Of a DNA stretch of 64,000 bases, positions 23,331-32,083 are shown one piece after another. Numbering within the stretch: the stretch's first letter is position 1; every line of letters begins with the position of its first letter. The notes beneath the pieces were generated by a model. That model was not told the origin of the DNA. It made no database searches and was given only the letters and a program-made list of their open reading frames with translations. The stretch spans positions 3,114,687 to 3,178,686 of the forward strand of contig NZ_CP129104.1 of NCBI RefSeq assembly GCF_030406605.1. The letters run 5' to 3'. This DNA is from Curtobacterium sp. 458. GTDB lineage: Bacteria; Actinomycetota; Actinomycetes; Actinomycetales; Microbacteriaceae. The position numbers and the translations under genes were made by a program.

Positions 23331-24689
23331 CTACTTCGTGAGCACCGCCGCCACCTCGGGGATGCGATCGACGTAGCCGCGCACCAGGTCGCGCGCGACA
23401 CTGACGCTGTCGACGAGCGGGTGGAGCGCGAACGCCTTGAGGGCCTCGTCCTTCGAGCCGGTGAGCGCCGCCTGGATCGTGTGCCGCTCGACCGCCTTCA
23501 CCTGGGACATGAGCCCGATCTGATGGAGGTCGGGCTGGTCGGTCGTCATCGGGTGGACGCCGTTCGCATCGACCATCGTGGGGACCTCGACCACCGCGTC
23601 CCGCGGGAGTCCGGCGATCGTGCCGTTGTTCTGAACGTTGAGGATCATCGTCTGGCGCTCGTTCCGGCTGATCGCGGCCATCACGCCGAGCGCGACACCC
23701 GCGTAGCCCTGGTGCGACGGGTCGGTCTCACGTTCCTTCGGGTCGATCGGGTCGTCCTGCGTGCCGCCCTTCGCCTCAGCCATGTACGAGGCGCTGCGCC
23801 GAGCGACGGTCTCCCGCCAGAGGTCGGCCACGCCGTCACCCGCGGCGGTGGCGCGCTCGTAGAAGGCGGACTGGCTCTCGGCGAGGAAGTCGCCACGGGT
23901 CTTCCCCGACGAGACGATCGACCGGACCGCGTCGCGGTTGAAGTAGTAGTAGTACAGGTACTCGTTCGGGATCGACCCGAGCGAGCGGATCCAGTCGAGG
24001 CCGAAGACGTGGCCCTCCTCCATCGCGCCGAGCCGGCCGTCGTCGGCCATCAGCTCGGGCAGGACGTCACGGCCGTCGTACATGACACGGCGCATCCAGC
24101 CGAGGTGGTTCAGCCCGACGTAGTCCATCTGCACCCGCGTGTGGTCGAGCCCGAGCATGCCCGCGACCCGACGACCGAGTCCGGACGGGGTGTCGCAGAT
24201 GCCGAGGACACGGTCGCCGAGGACCGTCTGCATGGCCTCGGTGATGATGCCGGCCGGGTTGGTGAAGTTCATGACGTAGGCATCCGGGGCGAGGTCACGG
24301 ATGACCTTCGCGGCGTCGACCATCACCGGCACGGTGCGGATCGCGTACGCGAGCCCGCCGGGGCCGGTGGTCTCCTGCCCGAGGACGTCCAGGTCGAGCG
24401 CGACGTGTTCGTCGCAGCGGCGCCCCTCGAGCCCGCCGACCCGGAGCGCCGCGAACACGAAGTCGCTGCCCTCGACCGCGCGGTGCAGGTCGGTGGTCGG
24501 TTCGAGCACGGGTGCGTCCGGGAACTCGGCGGCGAGCTCGGTGAGGATCGCGACCATGGCGTGCAGCCGGACCTCGTCGACGTCGTAGAGCGCGACCCGG
24601 TCGACCCGGGGGCTGCCGGTGTCGCGGAGCAGGGCCTGGTACACGTACGGCGTGCGGAACCCGCCGCCCCCGAGGATGCAGAGCTTCAT
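23331..24689 (-). CDS. Glycoside hydrolase family 4 (6-phospho-beta-glucosidase-like)
   Basis: The ATG at 24689 gives 452 residues. GH4 enzymes cleave glycosides by NAD-dependent oxidation with Mn. The dinucleotide fold is CILGGGGFRTPYVYQALL, NAD/sugar contacts are VMNFTNPAGIITEA, and the metal-binding Cys and His are in ILGICDTPSG and VGLNHLGWM. The C-terminal part has VEVPTMVDANGVHPM. GH4 6-phospho-glucosidases act on phosphorylated sugars, yet this locus has an ABC importer and a PfkB kinase rather than a PTS. It overlaps the DeoR gene by 4 nt and is cotranscribed with it. Confidence 0.88.
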   Translation of the reverse strand: MKLCILGGGGFRTPYVYQALLRDTGSPRVDRVALYDVDEVRLHAMVAILTELAAEFPDAPVLEPTTDLHRAVEGSDFVFAALRVGGLEGRRCDEHVALDLDVLGQETTGPGGLAYAIRTVPVMVDAAKVIRDLAPDAYVMNFTNPAGIITEAMQTVLGDRVLGICDTPSGLGRRVAGMLGLDHTRVQMDYVGLNHLGWMRRVMYDGRDVLPELMADDGRLGAMEEGHVFGLDWIRSLGSIPNEYLYYYYFNRDAVRSIVSSGKTRGDFLAESQSAFYERATAAGDGVADLWRETVARRSASYMAEAKGGTQDDPIDPKERETDPSHQGYAGVALGVMAAISRNERQTMILNVQNNGTIAGLPRDAVVEVPTMVDANGVHPMTTDQPDLHQIGLMSQVKAVERHTIQAALTGSKDEALKAFALHPLVDSVSVARDLVRGYVDRIPEVAAVLTK

Positions 24690-25495
24690 GTGGCGATGAC
24701 CTCTCCGCCGGCGTTCCGGCTGTGGGCGAGTGTGTCGTCGGGCGCGCCGGTCGTGGTGATCAGCGTGTCGACGTCGGTGAGGGAGCAGAGCCGGAGCGCT
24801 CCGGTCCCGGGGAACTTCGCTTCGGAGGCGAGCAGGACGACACGCTCCGCCGCGGCGATCATGGACTGCTTGATGGGCGCCTCGACCGCCATGTTGTCGA
24901 CGACGTGCCCGTTCGCGCGGACACCAGTGCACGACAGGAAGAGGACGTCGGCGCTGACCTGCTCGAGCGCGGCCTCGGCGAGGGACCCGACGAGCGTTCG
25001 GTAGTTGCGGCGAACGACCCCGCCGAGCAGGACCAGCCGCACGGCGTCGTCGTCGCGCAGCACGTCGAAGACGGCCAGGTTCGTCGTGATGACGGTGATG
25101 TCGCGCCCGCGGAGGAGTTCGGCCACGAGCGGCGTGGTGGTGCCGATGTCGAGGATGACGACCTGGCCGTCCTGCACCATGCCCGCCGCCGCGACCGCCA
25201 TGCGGTGCTTCAGGTCGTGGTCGCCAGCGGCCTCGAACGGGGCCTCGACCACCTCGTCGCCCGGGTCGCCAGCGCTCCCGGACGGGCCGGGAGCGGGATC
25301 GAGCGAGGTCCGGCGAGGAGCGACGACCGCGCCGCCCCAGGTCCGGACGAGCTCGCCGTTCCGGTCGAGCATCTCGAGGTCCCGCCGGATGGTCGCCGCG
25401 CTGACCCGCAGCGCGAGCGCGAGCTCCTGCACCGAGGCCGCGCCGTCGGCACGCAGGGCGTCGATGATGCGGTTCTGCCGCTCGCGCAGGATCAT
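24686..25495 (-). CDS. DeoR-family sugar-responsive repressor
   Basis: A 269-residue DeoR protein from the ATG at 25495. The N-terminal helix-turn-helix is ERQNRIIDALRADGAASVQELALALRVSAATIRRDL, and the C-terminal sugar-phosphate domain has VVILDIGTTTPLVAELL, TTNLAVFDVL and LASEAKFPGTGAL. DeoR repressors sense phosphorylated sugars. It shares an operon with the GH4 gene and diverges from the kinase-transporter operon, so it probably controls both. Repeated TGGCGCA-TCGA motifs in the divergent region are candidate operators. The linker around residues 65-85 is rich in Pro, Gly and Ala. Confidence 0.88.
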   Translation of the reverse strand: MILRERQNRIIDALRADGAASVQELALALRVSAATIRRDLEMLDRNGELVRTWGGAVVAPRRTSLDPAPGPSGSAGDPGDEVVEAPFEAAGDHDLKHRMAVAAAGMVQDGQVVILDIGTTTPLVAELLRGRDITVITTNLAVFDVLRDDDAVRLVLLGGVVRRNYRTLVGSLAEAALEQVSADVLFLSCTGVRANGHVVDNMAVEAPIKQSMIAAAERVVLLASEAKFPGTGALRLCSLTDVDTLITTTGAPDDTLAHSRNAGGEVIAT

Positions 25496-25549
25496 GCCGC
25501 CCACCATACCCCCGATCGCGCAGATTCACGCACAAATGGACATCTAAAA

Positions 25550-25596
25550 TGGCGCACTCGAACAGACTTAACAAATCTGGCGCAATCGAGTAACGT
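25550..25596 (+). promoter_or_regulatory. Sugar-operon promoter with repeated operator-like motifs
   Basis: A promoter with -35 TTAACA (25568-25573) and -10 TAACGT (25591-25596), 17 bp apart, points toward the PfkB gene. The motif TGGCGCA(C/A)TCGA occurs at 25550-25561 and at 25578-25589, 28 bp apart; the second copy lies inside the promoter spacer. Weaker relatives occur near 25516 and 25613. This fits repression by the adjacent DeoR protein. Confidence 0.55.
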
Positions 25597-25668
25597 CGCC
25601 GCAACACCGATCGCGCAGGCTCGAACACACGCGGTCGATCCCCTGATCCGCGATGACGAGGAGCAGCC

Positions 25669-26634
25669 GTGACCCAGCCGAACCCGACGCCGGTCCCCGG
25701 AGCGCTGCTCTTCGCGGGCGACGTGTACTGCGACCTGGTCTTCGCCGGTGTGACCGCCCCCGAGCAGGGCGCGGAGGTGTTCGCCGACGCGTTCACGGTC
25801 ACGCCGGGCGGAGTGGCGAACCGTGCGGTCGCCGCAGCGCGGGCCGGAGCACCGACGAAGCTCCTCAGCCGACTCGGTGACGACGTCCTGGGGCGGCACG
25901 TCCACCAGGTGCTGACCGAGGAACCGTTGCTCGACACCACCCTGCTCGAGCTCGTGCCCGGTCTGCAGAGCGCCGTCTCGGTCGCGCTCACCGGCCCCGA
26001 GGACCGCAGCTTCATCACCTACGAGGAACACCCCGGCCCCCTCCACGTGCCGGACGACCTCGGCCCGGTCGCGGCGACGCACGTCGGCATCGCCCGCCCG
26101 CTCCCCGACTGGGTGGCCGCCCTCCGACGCGGCGGCACGACCGTCGTCGGCGGCGTCGGCTGGGACCACACCGGCGAGTGGTCCGGCGACGTGCTCGACC
26201 GGCTCGCCGAGGTCGACGTCTTCGTGCCGAACGACGTCGAGGCGATGCGGTACACGCGTACCGACACGGCGCTCGACGCCGCGAAGGTCCTCGCCGAGCG
26301 CGTGCCGCTCGCCGTCGTCACCCGCGGTGCCGACGGCGTGGTCGCGGTCGACTCCGCGAACACGGTCGTCACCGCGAGCACGATCCCGGTCGACGTGGTC
26401 GACCCGACCGGCGCCGGTGACGTGTTCGTCGCCGCGTTCATGGCCGGCGACCACCACGGCTGGGACCTCCCGACGCGGTTGCGCTTCGGCGCAGCCTCCG
26501 CCGCGTTCGCCGTCACCGGACTCGGTGGTGCGGCGAGCGCCCCGCACCCCGACCAGCTCCGGACGTTCGTCCGCCGCGCGGCCCCGGACGACGACTGGTC
26601 GTTCCTGGACGCCGTCGCCCTCACCGACGCCTGA
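25669..26634 (+). CDS. PfkB-family carbohydrate kinase
   Basis: A 321-residue ribokinase/PfkB-type kinase starting at GTG 25669. The N-terminal glycine motif is TPGGVANRAVAAARAGAPTKLLSRLGDDVLG and the C-terminal signature with the catalytic Asp is VVDPTGAGDVFVAAFMAG. VFVPNDVEAM is the usual mid-domain NxxE-like segment. It would phosphorylate the imported sugar or glycoside inside the cell, giving the phosphorylated substrate that a GH4 enzyme needs. It is first in the plus-strand operon with the ABC importer. Confidence 0.88.
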   Translation: MTQPNPTPVPGALLFAGDVYCDLVFAGVTAPEQGAEVFADAFTVTPGGVANRAVAAARAGAPTKLLSRLGDDVLGRHVHQVLTEEPLLDTTLLELVPGLQSAVSVALTGPEDRSFITYEEHPGPLHVPDDLGPVAATHVGIARPLPDWVAALRRGGTTVVGGVGWDHTGEWSGDVLDRLAEVDVFVPNDVEAMRYTRTDTALDAAKVLAERVPLAVVTRGADGVVAVDSANTVVTASTIPVDVVDPTGAGDVFVAAFMAGDHHGWDLPTRLRFGAASAAFAVTGLGGAASAPHPDQLRTFVRRAAPDDDWSFLDAVALTDA

Positions 26635-26685
26635 CCCTCCCGCCCACACCCGATTCGCTCCCTCCCACTCGAAGAACGGACCACC

Positions 26686-28044
26686 ATGAAGCACTCCAGC
26701 AAGGCGACGCTCCTCCTCGGTGTCGCGGCGGTCGTCGCCCTCGGTCTCACCGGCTGCACGCCGGGCGGATCCGCAGCGCCGGCCGCCTCGCAGAGCCTCG
26801 GCCCCGTGTCGAAGGACGTCGGGTCGGGGAAGACCACCCTCACCGTGTGGGACCAGAACACCGACACCGGCATCAACGACGCGCAGCAGGCGCTCAACGA
26901 CGAGTTCGAGAAGGCGCACCCGAACATCACCATCAAGCGGGTGTCCCGGTCCTTCGCCGACCTGAAGACCACCCTCAAGCTCGCACTCTCGGGCAACACA
27001 CCGCCGGACGTCGTGCAGGCGAACCAGGGCTACCCGGACATGGGGGCGTTCGTGAAGGCCGGGTTTCTCCGACCCGTGGACGACTACGCGAAGCTCTACG
27101 GCTGGGACGACCACTACCCGTCGAGTCTGCTGAAGCTCAACTCGTTCTCCTCGGACGGCAAGACCTGGCAGGGCGACGACCTCTACGGTGTCTCCCAGAC
27201 CGGTGAGCTGGTCGGGCTGTACTACAACGAGGCGGTCCTCCGGAAGGCCGGCATCGACAGTCCGCCGAAGACCGTCGCGGAGCTCACCGAGGACATGCAG
27301 AAGGTGAAGGCCGCGGGCACGCTGCCGCTGAGCTACGGCGACGTCGAGAAGAGCCCCGGCATCCACCTCTACGGACTGGTGCTCTCCGCCCTGGCCGGTC
27401 ACGACGCGGTGAACGACCTCGTCGCGGGCAAGTCGGGCAGTTGGACGGGTGACGAGGAGGTCCAGGCCGCGAAGACCATCGCCGGCTGGGTCGACGACGG
27501 CTACGTGACCGAGGGCGCCAACGGCGTCTCCCGCGACGACGCGGTCGCCGCGTTCGGCAAGGGCCAGTCGGCGTTCCTCATCACCGGCACCTGGTACCAG
27601 GCCACCCTCGAGGCGGCGTCCTCCGCGAAGGACATCGGGTTCACCGCCCTCACCCCGGACGGCGCGAGCGGCCCGGTGACGATGGGCGGCGAAGGCCTCG
27701 CGTGGGCGATCACCTCGAAGACGAAGAACGCGAACGCCGCCGCGGCCTACATCGACTTCGTCACGAACAAGGACGCCGCGAAGGTGCTCGTCGACAAGGG
27801 CAACCTGCCGACCGTGGTCCCCGAGGGCGATCGGCCGGAGCCGGGCACGATCGCGGGCGACATCACGAGCAACTACGAGTCGATCTCGTCGTCGAACAGC
27901 ATCACCCCGTACCTCGACTACGCGACCCCGACCTTCTACGACACCATCACGGCGGCGATGCAGGACCTCGTCGCGGGCAAGGCCTCCCCGGAGCAGTACA
28001 CGAAGACGCTCCAGGACGACTACGCCGGCTTCGTGAAGCAGTAG
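26686..28044 (+). CDS. Sugar ABC transporter substrate-binding lipoprotein
   Basis: A 452-residue extracellular binding protein (family 1 type). The signal peptide ends in the lipobox GLTGC (Cys about 25). Mature features include TLTVWDQNTDTG, FEKAHPNITIKRV, GNTPPDVVQANQGYPDMGAFVKAGFLRPVD, LVGLYYNEAVLRKAGID and the C-terminal ITSKTKNANAAAAYIDFVTNKDAAKV. It captures an oligosaccharide or glycoside for the two following permeases. No ATPase gene is present; such importers often share a MsiK-type ATPase encoded elsewhere. Confidence 0.92.
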   Translation: MKHSSKATLLLGVAAVVALGLTGCTPGGSAAPAASQSLGPVSKDVGSGKTTLTVWDQNTDTGINDAQQALNDEFEKAHPNITIKRVSRSFADLKTTLKLALSGNTPPDVVQANQGYPDMGAFVKAGFLRPVDDYAKLYGWDDHYPSSLLKLNSFSSDGKTWQGDDLYGVSQTGELVGLYYNEAVLRKAGIDSPPKTVAELTEDMQKVKAAGTLPLSYGDVEKSPGIHLYGLVLSALAGHDAVNDLVAGKSGSWTGDEEVQAAKTIAGWVDDGYVTEGANGVSRDDAVAAFGKGQSAFLITGTWYQATLEAASSAKDIGFTALTPDGASGPVTMGGEGLAWAITSKTKNANAAAAYIDFVTNKDAAKVLVDKGNLPTVVPEGDRPEPGTIAGDITSNYESISSSNSITPYLDYATPTFYDTITAAMQDLVAGKASPEQYTKTLQDDYAGFVKQ

Positions 28045-28055
28045 GCAGGAGCACC

Positions 28056-29012
28056 GTGACCCAGTTCACCGGCACCACGGCGGGCGCTGCTGACCGCAGC
28101 ACCCGCCGTGGCCGGACCCGCCAGGCCACCGGCGGCGTCCGCAAGCGGCGGCGGAGCCTCGTCGCCTACCTCTACGTCCTCCCCGCGTTCGTCGTGTTCG
28201 CCGTGTTCCTCGGCGTGCCGTTCCTGCAGAGCGTGCAGTACTCGTTCTACGACTGGGACGGCCTGTCCGTGGCGACGTGGGCCGGGTTCGCGAACTACGC
28301 CAGCGTGTTCACCGACGCGCAGCTCCGGGCGTCGTTCGGGCACGCGCTCGTCCTCATGGTCTTCTACGCCGTGGTGCCCGTCGTGGTCGCGCTCTTCCTC
28401 ACCGCCCTCATCTCCCGGGCCAACGCACTCCGGGGCATGTCGTTCTTCCGCACCGTGCTGTTCCTCCCCCAGGTGATCGCGTCCGTGGTCGTCGCGACGA
28501 TCTGGGTGTCGATCTACTCGGCCGACGGACTCCTCAACGACGCGCTCCGGCTCGTCGGCCTCGGGCAGTTCGCCCAGGTCTGGCTCGGCGGGTACGACAC
28601 GGCCCTCCCCGCCATCGGCTTCGTCGGCACCTGGCTGAACGTCGGCCTCTGCCTCGTGCTGTTCCTGTCCGGGGTCGGCAACATCCACCCGAGCCTGTTC
28701 GAGGCCGCTCGCATCGACGGCGCGGGCGCTGCCCGGGAGTTCCTGTCCATCACCCTGCCGTCGCTCCGCGGGCAGATCGCCGCGGCGCTCACGCTGACCG
28801 TGGTGTCCGCCCTGAAGACCTTCGACCTCGTCTACGTGACGACGAGCGGCGGCCCCGGGAACTCGACGTCGGTGCCCGCGTTCGAGGCCTACAACCGGGC
28901 GTTCCAGACCGGGCAGGTCGGATCCGCCGCAGCCGTGGCGGTGTCGCTCACCGTCGTGATCATGATCGTGACGGCTCTCATCAGCCGTCTCCAGCCGAAG
29001 GACGTCGCATGA
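28056..29012 (+). CDS. Sugar ABC transporter permease (MalF type)
   Basis: The GTG at 28056, with CAGGAG just upstream, gives 318 residues. Six membrane segments follow a basic N-terminus (RKRRRSLVAYLYVLPAFVVF). The permease EAA loop is EAARIDGAGAAREFLSITLPSLRG. It pairs with the downstream MalG-type permease, whose ATG overlaps its stop by 4 nt. It belongs to the carbohydrate uptake CUT1 group. Confidence 0.92.
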   Translation: MTQFTGTTAGAADRSTRRGRTRQATGGVRKRRRSLVAYLYVLPAFVVFAVFLGVPFLQSVQYSFYDWDGLSVATWAGFANYASVFTDAQLRASFGHALVLMVFYAVVPVVVALFLTALISRANALRGMSFFRTVLFLPQVIASVVVATIWVSIYSADGLLNDALRLVGLGQFAQVWLGGYDTALPAIGFVGTWLNVGLCLVLFLSGVGNIHPSLFEAARIDGAGAAREFLSITLPSLRGQIAAALTLTVVSALKTFDLVYVTTSGGPGNSTSVPAFEAYNRAFQTGQVGSAAAVAVSLTVVIMIVTALISRLQPKDVA

Positions 29013-29833
29013 GGCTCTCCCTCCGCGAGAAGACCGTCGACTACGTCATCCTGTCGCTCTTCGCCCTGTTCGCGATCATCCCGCTCGTCGGGGTGCTGCT
29101 CTCCTCCGTCACGCCCTCGGCCCAGAACTCGGGCGGGTTCACGGTCCCCACGACGATCGACCTCGGCAACTTCGGCGCCGCGTGGAACCAGGGCCACTTC
29201 GCGTCGTACATGCTCTCGAGCGTCCTCGTGACGGTGTCGGTGGTCGTGCTCACCGCGGTCCTCGCCGTCTTCGCCGGGTTCGCCTTCGCCCGGCTCGACT
29301 TCTTCGGCTCGAACGTCATCTTCTTCGTCATGCTCGCCGGCCTCATGCTCCCCGCCGAGGCCTTCATCATCCCGCTCTACTTCAACCTGCGGTCCCTCGG
29401 CCTCACCGACACCTACACGAGCCTGATCCTCCCGCAGACCGCGCAGTCCCTCGCGTTCGGCATCTTCTGGATGCGGAACCAGTTCCGCAGCTTCCCCGGC
29501 GAGGTCATCGAAGCAGCACGCCTCGACGGTGCCCGCGACGTCCGACTCCTCTGGCAGGTCATCGTGCCGTCGTCGGTCGCGCCGATCATGACCATGGCGC
29601 TCCTCATCACGATGTGGACGTGGAACGAGTTCCTGCTCCCCCTCGTCCTCATCACCAGCGAGGACCACCGCACCGCCCCACTCGGCCTCGCCTTCTTCAA
29701 GGGCGCGCACCTCACGGACTTCTCGCTGCTCTCCGCCGCCGGGGTGATCGTGGCCCTGCCGATCGTCCTGCTCTACTTCTTCCTGCAGAAGCGCTTCATC
29801 TCCGGGATGCTCGGCGGCATCGCCGACCGCTGA
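29009..29833 (+). CDS. Sugar ABC transporter permease (MalG type)
   Basis: A 274-residue permease with six membrane segments. The N-terminus (REKTVDYVILSLFALFAIIPLVGVLLSSV) and EAA loop (EVIEAARLDGARDVRLLWQVIVPSSVAP) are typical of CUT1 MalG proteins. It completes the importer with the binding protein and MalF-type permease. It is the last gene of the operon; a convergent MBL-fold gene starts its end 21 bp away. Confidence 0.92.
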   Translation: MRLSLREKTVDYVILSLFALFAIIPLVGVLLSSVTPSAQNSGGFTVPTTIDLGNFGAAWNQGHFASYMLSSVLVTVSVVVLTAVLAVFAGFAFARLDFFGSNVIFFVMLAGLMLPAEAFIIPLYFNLRSLGLTDTYTSLILPQTAQSLAFGIFWMRNQFRSFPGEVIEAARLDGARDVRLLWQVIVPSSVAPIMTMALLITMWTWNEFLLPLVLITSEDHRTAPLGLAFFKGAHLTDFSLLSAAGVIVALPIVLLYFFLQKRFISGMLGGIADR

Positions 29834-29854
29834 GCGCGTGCCCGATCGCGTCCG

Positions 29855-30613
29855 TCACCTCCGGGACATGTCCCGCAGGTGATCGAGAACCTCGGCCATC
29901 CCAGGGTTGGTGAGCCGAGGGTCGTTCGGGACGCGGCCGGCGGCGACGTCGTCCAGGAACCGCCGGTCGGCGTCGAGCCTCGCAAGGGCGTCGGGTCCCG
30001 GTTCGCCGTGGCCAGGGACCACGACAGCCGCCTCCTCGGCGTAGCGGGCGAGCACGTCGAGGGCCGAACGGTACGACGGGAGGTCGTCGGGCCAGAACGG
30101 GAGCGGGAGCTCGATGTCACTGAGCATGTCCCCGGCGAGCAGGACGCGCTGTTCCGGCAGCCACAATGCCGTGTGTCCAGGCGCGTGTCCGTCGTGGACG
30201 ACGAGCTCGACCGGCGTGTCTCGCGGGAAAGCCGCTTCCGGGATCTGCTCGACACCGGTGACACGGCCCAAGAGGTCGACGAGGCCCCTGGGGAACTCCG
30301 CACCGAGCGAGTCCAGCAGGGCGGGCCGCTCGGTGACCGCCAGGGCCGCGGTCGCCGCGGAGGCGAACCTCGGCGCTGCCCCGAAGCCCGGGTGCCAGAG
30401 CAGGTGGTCGTGGTGCGCGTGGGTCGCGAAACCACCGGTCACCGACAGGCCCCGGTCACCGATGGTCGACGCGAGTCCGGCGAGTTCGTCCGGCATCCAG
30501 GCAGGGTCGACGAGGAACGCGGCGCGTCCGTCGTGGATCACCGTGGAGGTCGTCGACATCGTCCGGCTCGTCGCGACGAGGACGCCCGGAGCGACTTCGG
30601 TCAGTTCGCGCAT
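29855..30613 (-). CDS. MBL-fold metallo-hydrolase
   Basis: From the ATG at 30613 this is a 252-residue metallo-beta-lactamase-fold protein. Metal ligands are THAHHDHLLW (HxHxDH), GHAPGHTALWL and VVPGHGEPGPD, with DMLSD supplying the bridging Asp (LLAGDMLSD). The family includes glyoxalase II-like thioesterases, lactonases and other hydrolases; the substrate is not predictable. A longer frame to 30655 exists but adds no family residues. Confidence 0.82.
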   Translation of the reverse strand: MRELTEVAPGVLVATSRTMSTTSTVIHDGRAAFLVDPAWMPDELAGLASTIGDRGLSVTGGFATHAHHDHLLWHPGFGAAPRFASAATAALAVTERPALLDSLGAEFPRGLVDLLGRVTGVEQIPEAAFPRDTPVELVVHDGHAPGHTALWLPEQRVLLAGDMLSDIELPLPFWPDDLPSYRSALDVLARYAEEAAVVVPGHGEPGPDALARLDADRRFLDDVAAGRVPNDPRLTNPGMAEVLDHLRDMSRR

Positions 30614-30742
30614 GCGTGCAGCCTGGCAGACCCCGCGCTGCGCGCGATCGCACACTGCGGCGGACGACCCGCCTCGCGAGGAGGGGACGCGACGTCCGTG
30701 GCGGGATGCGGTGGCCGGCGAGGGCGCGTGTGCGCCGGACGA

Positions 30743-30772
30743 GAGGCACGGTGCGGGCCCGCACCGTGCCTC
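30743..30772. repeat. Dispersed palindromic repeat, copy 2 (30-bp perfect palindrome)
   Basis: GAGGCACGGTGCGGG (30743-30757) is followed at once by its exact reverse complement (30758-30772). Flanking CCGG sequences extend it. It matches the hairpin at 23022-23063 over most of its length (GGACGGGAGGCACGG core). It lies just past the end of the minus-strand acetyltransferase gene and could terminate that transcript. Confidence 0.65.
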
Positions 30773-30809
30773 CCGGCCGGCCGCTGGTCACCCGAGACGG
30801 ATGCCCGCG

Positions 30810-31286
30810 TCAGAGGGCGCGCGCGTAGTCGACCGTCGGGTAGGCGACGAAGCCGAGCGACTCGTAGAGCGCGCGGGCCGGCGCGTGGAACGCGTCGCCG
30901 CCGGTGCCGATGTGGACGACGCGGACACCGCGCTCACGGAGCCGGTCGACGACCTCGTCGCACAGCGCGCGAGCGATGCCGCGGCGGCGGGCGTCCGGGT
31001 GGACGGCGACGAGTTCGAGGCGTCCGGAGGTCCCACCGGTCACGTTCCAGCCGACGTAGCCGAGGGGACGGCCGTCGTCCTCGGCGAGAGTGATGAAGCG
31101 GTCCTCGTCCGGCGCGAGCAGGGCGGGGACCTCGGCACGGTAGTCGTCCTCCCAGCGGCCGTGGTCGTGGGCGGTGACGGTGGGCCGCGCGGCGGGGAGC
31201 GCCGTCGTGAAGAGTGGTCGGAAGACCTCGATGGTGAGGTCGGTCAGCGCCGGCAGGTCCGACGGCGCGCAATCGCGGATGAGCAT
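30810..31286 (-). CDS. GNAT-family N-acetyltransferase
   Basis: The ATG at 31286, with AAAGGA 8 nt upstream, gives a 158-residue acetyltransferase. The acetyl-CoA loop is AVHPDARRRGIARALCDEVVDRL (R-x-x-G-x-A) after the strand GRLELV, and FHAPARALYESLGFVAYPTVDYARAL is the C-terminal motif. The N-terminus LIRDCAPSDLPALTDLTIEVF is the usual start. It resembles aminoglycoside-6'-acetyltransferase-like GNATs in layout, but the substrate is unknown. Confidence 0.83.
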   Translation of the reverse strand: MLIRDCAPSDLPALTDLTIEVFRPLFTTALPAARPTVTAHDHGRWEDDYRAEVPALLAPDEDRFITLAEDDGRPLGYVGWNVTGGTSGRLELVAVHPDARRRGIARALCDEVVDRLRERGVRVVHIGTGGDAFHAPARALYESLGFVAYPTVDYARAL

Positions 31287-31450
31287 GGGAGTCCTTTCGT
31301 TTCGTGAGCGTGCTGATCGGCTCCCGTCGGGGTGGACGAGAGCGGGGACGGCCCGGGGCCGTGGATCAGCGGCGCGGACGCCAGCTCGCGAAGCACTCCA
31401 TGCCGACACCGTACGCCCGCGGCACGGGGACGGCGGGTACCGTCGACCCC

Positions 31451-31978
31451 GTGCAGGGCATCGGGATGGTCGACGAGGCGGGACGGCTCCGCCTGATCGG
31501 CGCGGGAGCTGCGGGAGCGGCGTTCGGCGTGGTCCTCGTCGTGCTCGTGCTGTCGTCGTGGACACCGGCGACCCCGACGGTGCTGGTCGTCGTCGGCGTG
31601 CCCGCGGGTGCCGCCGGCGCCGCGATCGGCGTGCTGACGACGATGCGCTCGTGGCGACTCGACGGCGGCTACGAACGCTCGGTCGAGGCGCAGCGCTGGG
31701 TGGCCGACGGGGCGGTCCCCGCCGGCGTGCCCGCCGAGGTCTGGATCCCGATGCTCCAGGCGCAGGCCGACCGCGAAGGCGCGGGGTGGGGCAAGGTGCT
31801 GCTCGGCGTGCTGTGGATCGCGATGTCGTGGTCGATGCGCGACCAGCACGGGCCGCTCGTGACGACCATGCTCGTCGGGCTCTGGGTGGGGCTGGCGCTG
31901 TGGGGCGGCGTGGTCGTCGTCCCGCGGGCCCGAGCGGCGCGGGCGCTGCTGCGTGAGCGGGTCGCCGCGCTCTCCTGA
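31451..31978 (+). CDS. Membrane protein of unknown function
   Basis: About 175 residues with two hydrophobic hairpins: LIGAGAAGAAFGVVLVVLVLSS with VLVVVGVPAGAAGAAIGVL near the N-terminus and LVTTMLVGLWVGLALWGGVVVV near the C-terminus. Between them lies a soluble stretch with WVADGAVPAGVPAEVWIPMLQAQ. A TACCGT -10-like box sits a few bases before the GTG at 31451, which suggests a leaderless message; ATG 31466 is the alternative start. I do not recognise the family. Confidence 0.6.
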   Translation: MQGIGMVDEAGRLRLIGAGAAGAAFGVVLVVLVLSSWTPATPTVLVVVGVPAGAAGAAIGVLTTMRSWRLDGGYERSVEAQRWVADGAVPAGVPAEVWIPMLQAQADREGAGWGKVLLGVLWIAMSWSMRDQHGPLVTTMLVGLWVGLALWGGVVVVPRARAARALLRERVAALS

Positions 31979-32083
31979 CCCCACGCCCGCCGGTCCCCAC
32001 GCGCTGTCCGACCGCGGCCGAGCACGGTCCGCCCTGCGCGCTGCCCGGCAGCCGGGCGGGACCGCGTGACTACGCTCGACAGC

